A DNA stretch of 32,114 nucleotides. Source: an uncultured Clostridia bacterium. GTDB lineage: Bacteria > Bacillota > Clostridia > TANB77 > CAG-508. The translations under genes were made by a program, and so were the position numbers. Positions within the stretch are counted from its first letter, which is position 1. Every line of letters starts with the position of its first letter. Below, in pieces: positions 16,042 through 23,470 of the stretch. The notes beneath the pieces were generated by a model. It searched no databases. It saw nothing but the letters and a program-made list of their open reading frames with translations, and had not been told where the DNA came from. The stretch is from the NCBI GenBank assembly GCA_944388795.1, contig CALXKD010000019.1:1-32114 (forward strand), in the 5' to 3' direction.

Positions 16042-17766
16042 ATGAAGTATTTAGAAGAGTATAAAAAATGGTGTGAAAGTCTAGAATTTGACGAAGAAAC
16101 TAAAAAGGAGTTATTAGGGATAAAAGATGATGAGAAAGAAATAGAGGATAGATTTTATAAAGAATTAGAATTTGGAACAGCAGGACTTAGAGGAATTATT
16201 GGAGCTGGAACAAATAGAATGAACAAATATACAGTAGGGAAGGCAACACAGGGATTGGCTAACTATATATTAGAACAAGGAACAGAAAAAAAAGGTGTAG
16301 CTATCAGTTATGATTCTAGAAAAATGTCTAAGGAATTTAGTATGCAAACAGCTTTGATTTTATGTGCAAATGGTATAAAAACATATTTATTTGAAAGTTT
16401 GAGACCAGTTCCAGAATTATCTTTTGCGATAAGAGAATTACAATGTACAGCAGGAATTATGATAACAGCTAGTCATAATCCACCAAAATATAATGGATAT
16501 AAAGTATATTGGGATGATGGAGCACAAATTGTAGCACCAAGAGATAAAGATATTATTGCAAAAGTAAGGGCTGTTGAAAGCTTTTCTGAGATAAAACAAA
16601 TGTCAGAGGAAGAAGCAAAAAATAAAGGATTGTTAAACTTTGTAGGAAAAGAAATGGATGATCAATATATTGAAAAACTAAAAAGTTTAATTTTAAATCC
16701 AGAAATTGTAAAAGAACAAGGAAAAAAATTAAAAGTCGTTTATACACCATTACATGGAACAGGAAATATGGTGGCAGAAAGATTATTAAAAGAAATAGGA
16801 ATTGAGAATTTGTATGTTGTACCAGAACAAAAAGAACCAGATGGAAATTTCCCAACAGTGGATTATCCAAACCCAGAAGATCCAAAAGCATTTAAATTAG
16901 CCTTAGAATTAGCCAAAAAAGTGGATGCAGATGTGGTATTAGCAACTGATCCAGATGCAGATAGATTAGGTATTTTTGCAAAAGATAGTAAAACTGGAGA
17001 GTATAAAAACTATACGGGAAATATGTCAGCTTTATTAATTGCTGAATATAGAATATCTCAGATGAAGGAAAAAGGAATATTACCTAAAAATGGAATGATG
17101 ATAACGACAATTGTATCTTCAAATTTAACAAAGGCAATTGGAGAGTATTACGGATTAGAGGTTATCGAAGTATTAACTGGATTTAAAAATATTGGAGCAG
17201 TTATGAGAAAGGCAGAAGAAAATAAAGATAAAGAATATGTATTTGGATTTGAAGAAAGTTATGGTTGCTTGATTGGAGATTATGCAAGAGATAAAGATGG
17301 AATTGCAGCTGTCATGGCACTTTGTGAAGCAGCATGTTATTATCAATCAAAAGGAAAAACATTATGGGATCAAATGATAGCAATTTATGAAAAATATGGT
17401 TATTATAAAGAAACACAAGTATCTATTGTAAGAGAAGGTGCAGAAGGTGCAGAAGAAATTAAACAAATGATGACAAATACAAGAAATAAAGATATAGAAA
17501 AAATAGGAAATTATAAAGTTTTAACATTTAAAGATATAGAAAAAGACTATGTAAAAGATATGGTGACAGGAAAAGAAGGTAAAAGTGGACTTCCAAAATC
17601 AAATGTTTTATATTATGAATTAGAAGATAATAGCTGGTGTTGTATAAGACCTTCTGGAACAGAGCCAAAGATAAAATTATATATGGGAATAAAAGGAAAA
17701 ACAGATGAAGAAGCTACTAAAAAATTAGAAGATTTAAAACAAGCAATGTTAGATGTTGTAAAATAG
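16042..17766 (+). CDS. Phosphohexomutase (phosphoglucomutase/phosphomannomutase, PgcA type)
   Basis: 574 residues, the length of the long alpha-D-phosphohexomutases of Firmicutes. The phosphoserine loop is TASHNPPKYNGYKVYW, the metal-binding loop is DPDADRLGIF, the sugar-specificity loop is FGFEESYGC and the phosphate-binding loop near the C-terminus is RPSGTEPKIKLY. It interconverts glucose-6-phosphate and glucose-1-phosphate (possibly also mannose or glucosamine phosphates), feeding the neighbouring UDP-sugar pyrophosphorylase. It has the strongest ribosome binding site of the region (AAAAGGAGG). Two hairpins follow it. Confidence 0.93.
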   Translation: MKYLEEYKKWCESLEFDEETKKELLGIKDDEKEIEDRFYKELEFGTAGLRGIIGAGTNRMNKYTVGKATQGLANYILEQGTEKKGVAISYDSRKMSKEFSMQTALILCANGIKTYLFESLRPVPELSFAIRELQCTAGIMITASHNPPKYNGYKVYWDDGAQIVAPRDKDIIAKVRAVESFSEIKQMSEEEAKNKGLLNFVGKEMDDQYIEKLKSLILNPEIVKEQGKKLKVVYTPLHGTGNMVAERLLKEIGIENLYVVPEQKEPDGNFPTVDYPNPEDPKAFKLALELAKKVDADVVLATDPDADRLGIFAKDSKTGEYKNYTGNMSALLIAEYRISQMKEKGILPKNGMMITTIVSSNLTKAIGEYYGLEVIEVLTGFKNIGAVMRKAEENKDKEYVFGFEESYGCLIGDYARDKDGIAAVMALCEAACYYQSKGKTLWDQMIAIYEKYGYYKETQVSIVREGAEGAEEIKQMMTNTRNKDIEKIGNYKVLTFKDIEKDYVKDMVTGKEGKSGLPKSNVLYYELEDNSWCCIRPSGTEPKIKLYMGIKGKTDEEATKKLEDLKQAMLDVVK

Positions 17767-17796
17767 TTGTCAATAGAAATAAAGAATTTTGACAAC
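17766..17796 (+). terminator. First hairpin after the phosphohexomutase gene
   Basis: GTTGTCAA (17766-17773) pairs with TTGACAAC (17789-17796) around a 15-nt loop. It starts at the last base of the stop codon. No strong T run follows, so it may mainly protect the 3' end. Confidence 0.4.
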
Positions 17797-17811
17797 ATTT
17801 CATAAATAAAT

Positions 17812-17857
17812 AAAACACAATATATAAATTATAAAATTTGTTTATATATTGTGTTTT
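17812..17857. terminator. Strong hairpin between convergent genes
   Basis: A 17-bp perfect stem (17812-17828 with 17841-17857) has a 12-nt loop and ends in a T-rich stretch on the plus strand and an A/T-rich one on the minus strand. It lies between the convergent phosphohexomutase and ttcA-like genes and probably terminates both. Confidence 0.65.
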
Positions 17858-17923
17858 TATATAAATTTTTATTCTGCATTTGACTTGCAAAAATTTTTGT
17901 TTCTATAACAATTGGAAACAAGC

Positions 17924-18634
17924 TTATTGAATTTTCCAATCATCTAGATTTCTTTGAATTGCCCCAAATAAGTTAGCTCGTATCATAGGAATATTTTTAG
18001 ATAAGGTATATATTAAATTTTTCATATCCTCTCTCTTTGATGTTCCATCCATTGGACAAACCTTAGGCATAACATCTATATGATTTTTTCTAACAAATCG
18101 TTTAATTTCTTTCTCTGGTGTATAGACAAGTGGTCTAATTAATGTGATTTTTGAACGATCCATATAACTTTTAGGTGAGAATGTTCCAATATTTCCTGTG
18201 TATAGTAAATTTAAAAGAAAAGTTTCTAATACATCATCTTGATTATGTCCTAATGCTATTTTATTACATCCTTCTCGAATAGCAATTGAATTAATTACAC
18301 CTCTACGCAAATTGGCACATAAAGAACATGGATTTTTTTCCTTTCTTATATCAAATACAATTTCTTTTGCATTACTATTTTCAACAAATAAAGGGACATC
18401 TACTTCATCACATATCTTTTTTAAAAAATCTATATCAAAAAATTCAAAGCCTGGATTGACACTTACAGCAATAATATCAAATTTCTTAGGATAAAATATT
18501 TGTAAGTTTTTAAAAGCTTTCAGCATAGAAATAGAATCTTTTCCTCCAGAAAGGCAGATAGCAATTTTGTCTCCTTCTTCTATCATGTGATATTCTTCTA
18601 TTGCTTTTCGCATATGACTTAATATTCTTTGCAT
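17924..18634 (-). CDS. TtcA-family tRNA 2-thiolation protein (PP-loop ATPase)
   Basis: 236 residues. The ATP-pyrophosphatase PP-loop SGGKDS lies at 29-34. Cysteines in CSLC (103 and 106) and KVCPMDG (193) fit the three ligands of the [4Fe-4S] cluster in TtcA-type enzymes, and GHNQDDVLETFLLNLLYTG is a family signature. TtcA thiolates C32 of certain tRNAs. Members of this group in Firmicutes are not always tested, so the target may differ. The frame opens at 18658, but AGAGGA (18641-18646) lies 6 nt before the internal ATG at 18634, which I chose. It is the last complete chromosomal gene before the prophage. Confidence 0.85.
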   Translation of the reverse strand: MQRILSHMRKAIEEYHMIEEGDKIAICLSGGKDSISMLKAFKNLQIFYPKKFDIIAVSVNPGFEFFDIDFLKKICDEVDVPLFVENSNAKEIVFDIRKEKNPCSLCANLRRGVINSIAIREGCNKIALGHNQDDVLETFLLNLLYTGNIGTFSPKSYMDRSKITLIRPLVYTPEKEIKRFVRKNHIDVMPKVCPMDGTSKREDMKNLIYTLSKNIPMIRANLFGAIQRNLDDWKIQ

Positions 18635-18765
18635 GGTTATTCCTCTTTCTAATTTCATATTATTTTTATATTATATCATAGATTGTCAATAAGAAGAAAA
18701 TATAGTAAAACATATATTTTTGAATTCATATTTAGAGATTTTACTGTGTTTCTTCTGTTTTAGGA

Positions 18766-18794
18766 TTTACAAAATGATAAAAATTTGGTATAGT
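18766..18794 (+). promoter_or_regulatory. Promoter of the interrupted tRNA-Arg gene
   Basis: TTTACA (18766-18771) and TATAGT (18789-18794) have a 17-nt spacer. The -10 ends 10 nt before the first base of the tRNA, the normal layout for a tRNA promoter, so the broken tRNA can still be transcribed. Confidence 0.6.
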
Positions 18795-18804
18795 AGATAA
18801 AAAT

Positions 18805-18845
<41 letters not shown>

Positions 18846-18857
18846 AGAATATATAAA

Positions 18858-18881
18858 AGCCTATAACTATTGTTATAAGCT
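18858..18881 (-). terminator. Terminator of the integrase gene next to the attachment site
   Basis: On the minus strand AGC-TTATAAC, loop AATA, GTTATA-GGCT form a 9-bp stem with one mismatch, followed by TTTTATATATT. It lies between the integrase stop and the tRNA fragment. It could also bind integrase or Xis. Confidence 0.55.
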
Positions 18882-18901
18882 AATTACATTAAATATATAA
18901 A

Positions 18902-20041
18902 TTAATTGACAACTTTTTTGACAACTTTATTGCAATAATTATTTAAAGTCTCATCAACATTTTCTCTTTCTTCATCTAAATGTGTATATACATTGTAAAC
19001 CATATCTGCAGAAGAATGTCCCATTAATTCTTGTGCTTTTTTTATTTTTATTCCTGCATAATATAGCATAGTGCAATATGAATGTCTAAGCTCATGATTA
19101 GTAAAATATATTTTGTTCTCATTTGTTAATTTAAATTTATCATCTTTATCTTTTTGTTCTTTTTCATATTGTTTATTAATTGCATTTAAAAACGATTCTA
19201 ACATCCATCGAACAGATGAAAAAGTTAGCATTTTATTATCACTTTGTTTTATAAAAAGCAATGACTGTTTTCTCTGTTTACATAGTTTGACATGATCTTC
19301 TAATTGTGTAAATATTATATCTAAAATTGGAACTTTTCTTGACTTTTTATTTTTAGTGGTTTTCAAATTAGGGCTATTTTTTTCAAAATATGTAGCTTTA
19401 TTTACTAATATTCTTTTATTTTTTAAATCTACATCAGCTGTTGTTAAAGGTATAATTTCCTCTGTTCTTAAACCACAATACCTTAAAATTAAAAAAAATA
19501 ATCCATATTTATGAGTTGAAGCAACTTTTAATAAAAGCTCATCTTCATAAATAGTAAGAGGTTTCTTTTCAATTTTGGTGTATTTAACAGATTTAACATT
19601 AAAAGCAACATTTTTTTGGATTATATCATTTTCCATTGCATCGTTTAAAATTCTCTTTATAGTCGTTATTGTTCTATTACAAGTAGATGTTAATCCTTGT
19701 TCTATCATATTTTTTTGTAATTCTTTAATATTAATAACCTTTAAATTTTTAAGCTTTATATTACCTAATTCAGGATAAATATGATTATCTAGTAAACTTC
19801 TTATATTTCTTCGTGTATTATATTCCTTTTGAGACATATTTACATCATACCATTTCTCTGACCATTGTTTTAATGTTATTTTATCATTATCAATATTAAA
19901 TCCATTATATGCCATATGTTTTGTTTCTATATACTGTTTTTCCAAATCTTTAGGATTATCTGAGTACAAATACTTAGGTTTGCCGTTTATTGTAACTTTT
20001 TTCATTAGTCTGCCATCTTTTCTAGTTGTATAAGTAAACAT
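18902..20041 (-). CDS. int: Tyrosine recombinase (phage integrase)
   Basis: 379 residues. An N-terminal arm-type DNA-binding region (about 1-50) and a core-binding domain (about 55-145) precede the catalytic domain. Catalytic residues are Arg192 (RYCGLRTEE), His316-x-x-Arg319 (HELRHSYC), His342 (MGHSS) and Tyr352 (NVYTHLDEE). It catalyses site-specific integration and excision, here at tRNA-Arg(CCU), which lies 57 nt beyond its stop codon. Its ATG overlaps the stop of the immA gene (TAATG), so the two are translationally coupled if immA is read through its frameshift. The ribosome binding site is GAGAGGTG. Confidence 0.95.
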   Translation of the reverse strand: MFTYTTRKDGRLMKKVTINGKPKYLYSDNPKDLEKQYIETKHMAYNGFNIDNDKITLKQWSEKWYDVNMSQKEYNTRRNIRSLLDNHIYPELGNIKLKNLKVINIKELQKNMIEQGLTSTCNRTITTIKRILNDAMENDIIQKNVAFNVKSVKYTKIEKKPLTIYEDELLLKVASTHKYGLFFLILRYCGLRTEEIIPLTTADVDLKNKRILVNKATYFEKNSPNLKTTKNKKSRKVPILDIIFTQLEDHVKLCKQRKQSLLFIKQSDNKMLTFSSVRWMLESFLNAINKQYEKEQKDKDDKFKLTNENKIYFTNHELRHSYCTMLYYAGIKIKKAQELMGHSSADMVYNVYTHLDEERENVDETLNNYCNKVVKKVVN

Positions 20042-20461
20042 TAAAACACCTCTCCATATTTATTTTTATAAAACTGTATGCAATTTCGCATATATTCTTC
20101 TGTAACTTCAAAATAATCTGCTAGACTATAAAGATTATTAATTCCGATTTAAAATAGCTGATTTTAGATTTTCAAAAGGAATCAGGCATATATAAGACCA
20201 TTTCTTAGCACGATATTCTTGCTTGTTTATTAATATCTTATCAGTAGTAGAAGCAGGGTAAGTTGCATCCATATAATAATGTCCCAATTCTTCTGCTAAA
20301 GTACATTTTTCATCTATATATGTTCCTAATCTATCATAATTTAAAGCAATAGCATTAATATTAAGATAATTTAAGTACATTCCATCAACATCCTCTATTT
20401 GCCAATCATAGATTTTTATATTTTCTTTTTCGGCAATATCATATAGAGAATTTAATTCCAT
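20041..20461 (-). CDS. ImmA/IrrE-like protein, read through a +1 frameshift at CGG
   Basis: In frame from 20461 the protein has the phage ImmA signature TLAEELGHYYMDATY, then QEYRAKKWSY and PFENLKSAILN. The next codon is CGG (complement of 20144-20146), and a stop follows two codons later. Skipping the C gives GGA and continues INNLYSLADYFEVTEEYMR to a TAA at 20041-20043 that overlaps the integrase ATG. This tail is the standard C-terminus of the family (GI-N-LYELAEYF-V). The joined product has 139 residues. ImmA proteins degrade the phage repressor on DNA damage. The zinc motif HExxH has Glu in place of the first His (EELGH), as in many phage members. The ribosome binding site GGAGG lies about 9 nt upstream. 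Confidence 0.85.
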
Positions 20462-20475
20462 TTATTTTTCCTCCG

Positions 20476-21375
20476 TTAATTATTTTTTATTTTATTTCCT
20501 AAATCTCTAAATAAGATTCCAGTGACTAAAGCATCTTCTGTTGCTCTATGAGCTTCTGTACGATACAAATTACAATGTTCACATATTGTATCTAATTTAT
20601 AATCATAAACATCATTTTTAGAAAAGAATTTTCGACATAATTCAAGAACATCATAAAATTGTCTTTTCTCATTAAAAAATTCCATACCATTAACATGTAA
20701 GAATTTTAAATCAAATTCTAAATTATATCCAACAATATTAAATCCTTTTATAAATTCAGAAAAATCATTTATTACATATTCTATCTTTGGGCTGTTTTGT
20801 ACCATCTCATTTGTTATATGATTTATATTAACAATTTCTTTAGGAATTTCCTTCTTAGGATGTAAAAGGGTAGTTAAACATTCAACAGGGTTAGCATCTA
20901 TAAATTTTATAGCAGATACTTCAAGAATTTCATCAGAAGAGGGTTTGAGTCCGGTTGTTTCAGTATCTATTACTATAAAATTTTCTAACTTGTATTGTGG
21001 AATATTTTTTCTAACAGAACTATAATTAAATATAGGAATATCTTTTAGATATTTTCTTTTTGTTTTTTCAGTTGAAATATTGGGAGATATCATTTTAATA
21101 TCTTTTAAAGTATCTAAATATTCTTTTTTCCTCTTTCTAATATAAGATTCTCTTTGTTTTCTATAATTTATAATATAGACACTTTCGTTTAATTGTATGG
21201 ATTTTTTCAAGTCATCAATTGAGTAACGATAAATACTATCTTTATATGGAGAATTTAATTTATCACATAATTCAGAACAAGAATTGCATACATAATAATT
21301 GTCTTTTTCTTTCATTAAAAAAGTAAAATGAGTATCTCCACATAATATACATTTATCTTTGAATGTTTCAAACAT
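20476..21375 (-). CDS. DEDDh 3'-5' exonuclease with N-terminal ClpX-type zinc finger
   Basis: 299 residues. Four cysteines (9, 12, 30, 33) in CILCG and CNSC form a ClpX-type C4 zinc finger. A basic helical linker (about 55-115) leads to a DnaQ-like exonuclease domain (about 131-295) with all catalytic residues: Asp137 and Glu139 in IDTETTG, Asp222 in NLEFDLKFL, and His276/Asp281 in HRATEDALVTG. It should digest single-stranded DNA or RNA 3' ends. It lies between the repressor and immA in the lysogeny operon, so it may be expressed in the lysogen. The role there is unknown; defence against other phages or DNA repair are possibilities. Confidence 0.88.
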   Translation of the reverse strand: MFETFKDKCILCGDTHFTFLMKEKDNYYVCNSCSELCDKLNSPYKDSIYRYSIDDLKKSIQLNESVYIINYRKQRESYIRKRKKEYLDTLKDIKMISPNISTEKTKRKYLKDIPIFNYSSVRKNIPQYKLENFIVIDTETTGLKPSSDEILEVSAIKFIDANPVECLTTLLHPKKEIPKEIVNINHITNEMVQNSPKIEYVINDFSEFIKGFNIVGYNLEFDLKFLHVNGMEFFNEKRQFYDVLELCRKFFSKNDVYDYKLDTICEHCNLYRTEAHRATEDALVTGILFRDLGNKIKNN

Positions 21376-21384
21376 ATAAACACC

Positions 21385-21741
21385 TTATTTCTTTTTTTCT
21401 TCACTTTGATTTTTTACAAATATAGCAAAATCTCTAATTTGCTTTTTTTGTGTTTCATTTAATGCTTCATATTCCTCTTTTGACATTCCTATCATAGCTT
21501 CATTTAAAACATCATCTATTTGCTGACCAGGATTTTTTATATCTGTTTTACCTAAAAGATAATCTGTTGAAACATTATATAATTCAGCAAAATCTTTTAC
21601 CAATTCCAATGATTTTGGTTCATACATACTTGTCTCATATCTAGATAAAGCACCTGGAGATATATTTAATTTTTCACAAACATATTCTTGTGTCCATTGA
21701 TGTTCTACTCTTAATTGTTTAATTCTTTTTCCAAAAACCAT
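21385..21741 (-). CDS. CI-like repressor (XRE family)
   Basis: 118 residues. The helix-turn-helix domain covers about 5-60 (RIKQLRVEHQWTQEYVCEKL, SPGALSRYE, YEPKSLELVKDFAELYNVS) and is followed by DYLLGKT and a charged tail (about 75-118) likely used in dimerisation. It is probably the lysogenic repressor, acting at the TTTCAnnnnnTGAAA operators upstream, and cleared by the ImmA-like protein. There is no LexA-type protease domain. Its own promoter (21766-21794) has an operator in the spacer, so it autoregulates. The ribosome binding site is AAAGG. Confidence 0.9.
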   Translation of the reverse strand: MVFGKRIKQLRVEHQWTQEYVCEKLNISPGALSRYETSMYEPKSLELVKDFAELYNVSTDYLLGKTDIKNPGQQIDDVLNEAMIGMSKEEYEALNETQKKQIRDFAIFVKNQSEEKKK

Positions 21742-21765
21742 AGTAATACCAACCTTTCTTACATT

Positions 21766-21794
21766 ATTATACTTTCATTTTATGAAAAAATCAA
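21766..21794 (-). promoter_or_regulatory. Promoter of the repressor gene
   Basis: On the minus strand TTGATT (21789-21794) and TATAAT (21766-21771) have a 17-nt spacer. Operator 21773-21787 fills the spacer. Confidence 0.75.
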
Positions 21795-21842
21795 ATAAAT
21801 TTCAGTAAATGAAAAATAAATTAATTTTTTTTAAAAAAAGTA

Positions 21843-21871
21843 TTGACAAATTTCAGTTAATGAAATAAAAT
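21843..21871 (+). promoter_or_regulatory. Early lytic promoter
   Basis: TTGACA (21843-21848) and TAAAAT (21866-21871) have a 17-nt spacer, and operator 21851-21865 sits wholly inside the spacer. It drives the rightward early operon. Confidence 0.8.
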
Positions 21872-21900
21872 ACATTCAGAAACTGAAAGGAGGCAAAAAA

Positions 21901-22083
21901 ATGTATGAAAAATTAAAGGAACTCAGAGAGAAAAAAGGATATACAATAGAAGATATGGCACAGCTTATTGATAAATCTCCTTGCAATTATTTTAAAAAAG
22001 AAAATGGAGATGTAAAATTTTCAGTAAATGAAGCATTAAAGATTTCAGCATTTTTAAAGACAAAAGTAGAAAAAATTTTTTAA
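21901..22083 (+). CDS. Cro-like XRE regulator
   Basis: 60 residues forming one helix-turn-helix domain: LKELREKKGYTIEDMAQLID, then SPCNYFKKENGDVKFSVNEALKIS with a last strand KTKVEKIF. It is the first gene of the early operon, with GGAGGC 7-8 nt before the ATG. It probably competes with the CI-like repressor for the shared operators. One operator copy lies inside this gene and another directly after it. Confidence 0.8.
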   Translation: MYEKLKELREKKGYTIEDMAQLIDKSPCNYFKKENGDVKFSVNEALKISAFLKTKVEKIF

Positions 22084-22124
22084 AAACAAACTTTCAGAAA
22101 ATGAAAAAGAGGAGGCGATGTAAA

Positions 22125-22328
22125 ATGCCAATGACACGATTACAAGAGAAGGCAAGAGCTAAATATATAGCAGTTAAAGAATTTCAAGAACAATATAGTT
22201 TAAGTAGGTCACAGGCTTATAAAATATTAGCGATGCCCGAAATGCAAGAGGCTGTTGTAAAAATGGGGCAAAGAAGTAAGAAAGTAAATTTAGATAAAGC
22301 ATTCGAAATAATGCAAAAGATATTTTAG
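22125..22328 (+). CDS. Small DNA-binding protein, excisionase-like HTH
   Basis: 67 residues from ATG 22125. The frame opens at 22101, but that ATG lies before the AGGAGG site (22110-22115), so the second in-frame ATG, about 9 nt after it, is the likely start. YIAVKEFQEQYSLSRSQAYKILAMPEM is a helix-turn-helix typical of AlpA/excisionase-like phage proteins that bend DNA at the attachment site or act as small regulators. Its position right after cro fits either role. Confidence 0.7.
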   Translation: MPMTRLQEKARAKYIAVKEFQEQYSLSRSQAYKILAMPEMQEAVVKMGQRSKKVNLDKAFEIMQKIF

Positions 22329-22344
22329 AAAGAAGGTGATACAA

Positions 22345-22455
22345 ATGAAAAGAAAAATTTATGAACTAATTGGACGAGCAGTAGTATATAGCAGTTTATA
22401 TATAACAGCAGTAATATTTTTTATCTGGGCATGTACTAGAACAGTAATTTATTAG
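22345..22455 (+). CDS. Small single-span membrane protein
   Basis: 36 residues, MKRKIYELIGRAVVYSSLY followed by a hydrophobic helix ending ACTRTVIY. One transmembrane segment covers about 12-30 with a basic cytoplasmic start. AAGGTGAT precedes the ATG. It lies between the excisionase-like gene and a broken small gene. Function unknown. Confidence 0.55.
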   Translation: MKRKIYELIGRAVVYSSLYITAVIFFIWACTRTVIY

Positions 22456-22467
22456 TAGGAGGAGATT

Positions 22468-22616
22468 ATGAAGATAGAAGGTAGCGTACAAGAATTAGAA
22501 TTGTTTTTTTTTTAAAATTTCATTTAATAGAAGAAACAGAAACAAAAATAGATAGCACAAAAGTTGGGGAACAGATTATAAAAACCTTAAAAGAAGCAGA
22601 CAAGACAAACAAATAG
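22468..22616 (+). pseudogene. Small phage gene interrupted at a T10 tract
   Basis: AGGAGG precedes ATG 22468. The frame reads MKIEGSVQELELFFF and then meets TAA directly after a run of ten T (22504-22513). Moving to the -1 frame (one extra T, or two bases fewer) opens LKFHLIEETETKIDSTKVG and continues to TAG at 22614, giving about 49 residues that look like one small acidic phage protein. Unlike the CGG sites this is a homopolymer indel. It may be a sequence error, transcriptional or ribosomal slippage on poly-U, or phase variation. Confidence 0.6.
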
Positions 22617-22638
22617 TTAAGAAAGGAGATGACTAAAA

Positions 22639-22905
22639 ATGGAAGAATTAATACAAAAAATAATATTAAAGGCATACGAAGTAAACAAGAATACAGAGCA
22701 TACAGTTTTTGTAAATTTTGTAGGACATGTAAATTGGTTTGAAATGCAAATCTGCTTGAATGGTTGGGAAGAAAATTTAAGTCCAGATATAGAAATTAGA
22801 ACTTGTTTAAAAGAAAAAATGGCAATAGAAAATTTACAATATATGTTAAAAAAAATTAGAAGAATTGGAGGAAAAAAATGTTTACACGAAAAGATAGAAA
22901 AATAA
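22639..22905 (+). CDS. Phage protein of unknown function
   Basis: 88 residues with AAAGGAG upstream. The middle (TVFVNFVGHVNWFEMQICLNGW) looks like beta strands, and the ends are helical (ELIQKIILKAYEVNK; MAIENLQYMLKKIRR). No family recognised. It overlaps the next gene by 28 nt in another frame, a sign of a compact phage operon. Confidence 0.65.
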   Translation: MEELIQKIILKAYEVNKNTEHTVFVNFVGHVNWFEMQICLNGWEENLSPDIEIRTCLKEKMAIENLQYMLKKIRRIGGKKCLHEKIEK

Positions 22906-23153
22906 GAAATTTAGAAACTAAAGTATTAAATAGAGACATTTTAATAGAGGATTTGAAAAGCAAAGAAGCATTGCAAAAACAAGAAAATTTAGCATTACAT
23001 GAAGAAAATAAAGACTTAAGATTTGAAAATGAAGAACAAAAAGATTTTATCAGTAGAATAGATAGATTAGTAAATTCTAACAAATACAATAATGAAAAAG
23101 CAATTTTGAGTAAATTAAAAGAACTAGTTAGCGACTACCAATCATTAAACTAG
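22878..23153 (+). CDS. Coiled-coil phage protein of unknown function
   Basis: 91 residues, almost all predicted coiled coil: many charged heptads (KVLNRDILIEDLKSKEALQKQ, ENKDLRFENEEQKDF) and no hydrophobic segment. GGAGG lies 8 nt before its ATG, inside the preceding gene. It ends shortly before a hairpin and the AbrB-like gene. Function unknown. Confidence 0.65.
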   Translation: MFTRKDRKIRNLETKVLNRDILIEDLKSKEALQKQENLALHEENKDLRFENEEQKDFISRIDRLVNSNKYNNEKAILSKLKELVSDYQSLN

Positions 23154-23179
23154 CTCTACATAAACATATATAAACATAT

Positions 23180-23219
23180 GATTTTCTACTACATTATAGC
23201 AAAAATTAGGTAGAAAATC
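23180..23219. repeat. Inverted repeat before the prophage AbrB-like gene
   Basis: GATTTTCTAC (23180-23189) and GTAGAAAATC (23210-23219) are perfect complements around a 20-nt loop. A short direct repeat, TAAACATAT, occurs twice just before it (23161 and 23171). It may be a transcript hairpin or an operator for the AbrB-like protein encoded 18 nt downstream. Confidence 0.5.
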
Positions 23220-23236
23220 AAGAAAGGAAAATAAAA

Positions 23237-23458
23237 ATGAACAGAAAATTAGATAAATTAGGAAGAATCGTAATCCCAGTAGAAATAAGAAAAGAAATGG
23301 ATTTAAAACCAGGAGATGAAGTAGAAATAATTCAAACAGGAAATAGTTTCAACATTTCTAAATATAAAGATACATTTTGTCCAGATTGCCTAACGAGGTG
23401 TGAACATACAGACAATTATTGTAAAAATTGTGGTTTGAATTTTGGACATTTAGTTTAA
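23237..23458 (+). CDS. Prophage AbrB-family regulator with zinc ribbon
   Basis: 73 residues. The N-terminal AbrB/SpoVT domain has KLDKLGRIVIPVEIRKEMDLKPGDEVEI. The C-terminal CPDC and CKNCG form a zinc ribbon. The architecture is the same as the host AbrB at 8619-8873, with a shorter N-terminus and clearly different sequence. It should bind DNA as a dimer. It could control phage genes or interfere with host AbrB targets. AAAGGA lies upstream, and an inverted repeat precedes it. Confidence 0.85.
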   Translation: MNRKLDKLGRIVIPVEIRKEMDLKPGDEVEIIQTGNSFNISKYKDTFCPDCLTRCEHTDNYCKNCGLNFGHLV

Positions 23459-23470
23459 ATGAGGTGCGAT

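Larger units (their letters stand above)
21773..22106. promoter_or_regulatory. Operator array TTTCAnnnnnTGAAA of the lysogeny switch
   Basis: Near-identical 15-bp palindromes: TTTCATTTTATGAAA (21773-21787), TTTCAGTAAATGAAA (21800-21814), TTTCAGTTAATGAAA (21851-21865), ATTCAGAAACTGAAA (21874-21888), TTTCAGAAAATGAAA (22092-22106), and one with a changed last base inside the cro-like gene (22019-22033). The first fills the spacer of the repressor promoter, the third fills the spacer of the early promoter, and the fourth covers the region just after the early start site. The fifth lies between the cro-like and excisionase-like genes. Confidence 0.85.

Noticed and set aside
18659..18700. TTGACA and TATAAT near each other upstream of the ttcA-like gene
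   Set aside because: The spacing is only 8 nt, so they cannot be one promoter. A better -35 was not found.
23161..23180. TAAACATAT direct repeats as a CRISPR-like unit
   Set aside because: Only two short copies with no spacers. No CRISPR array is present in the window.
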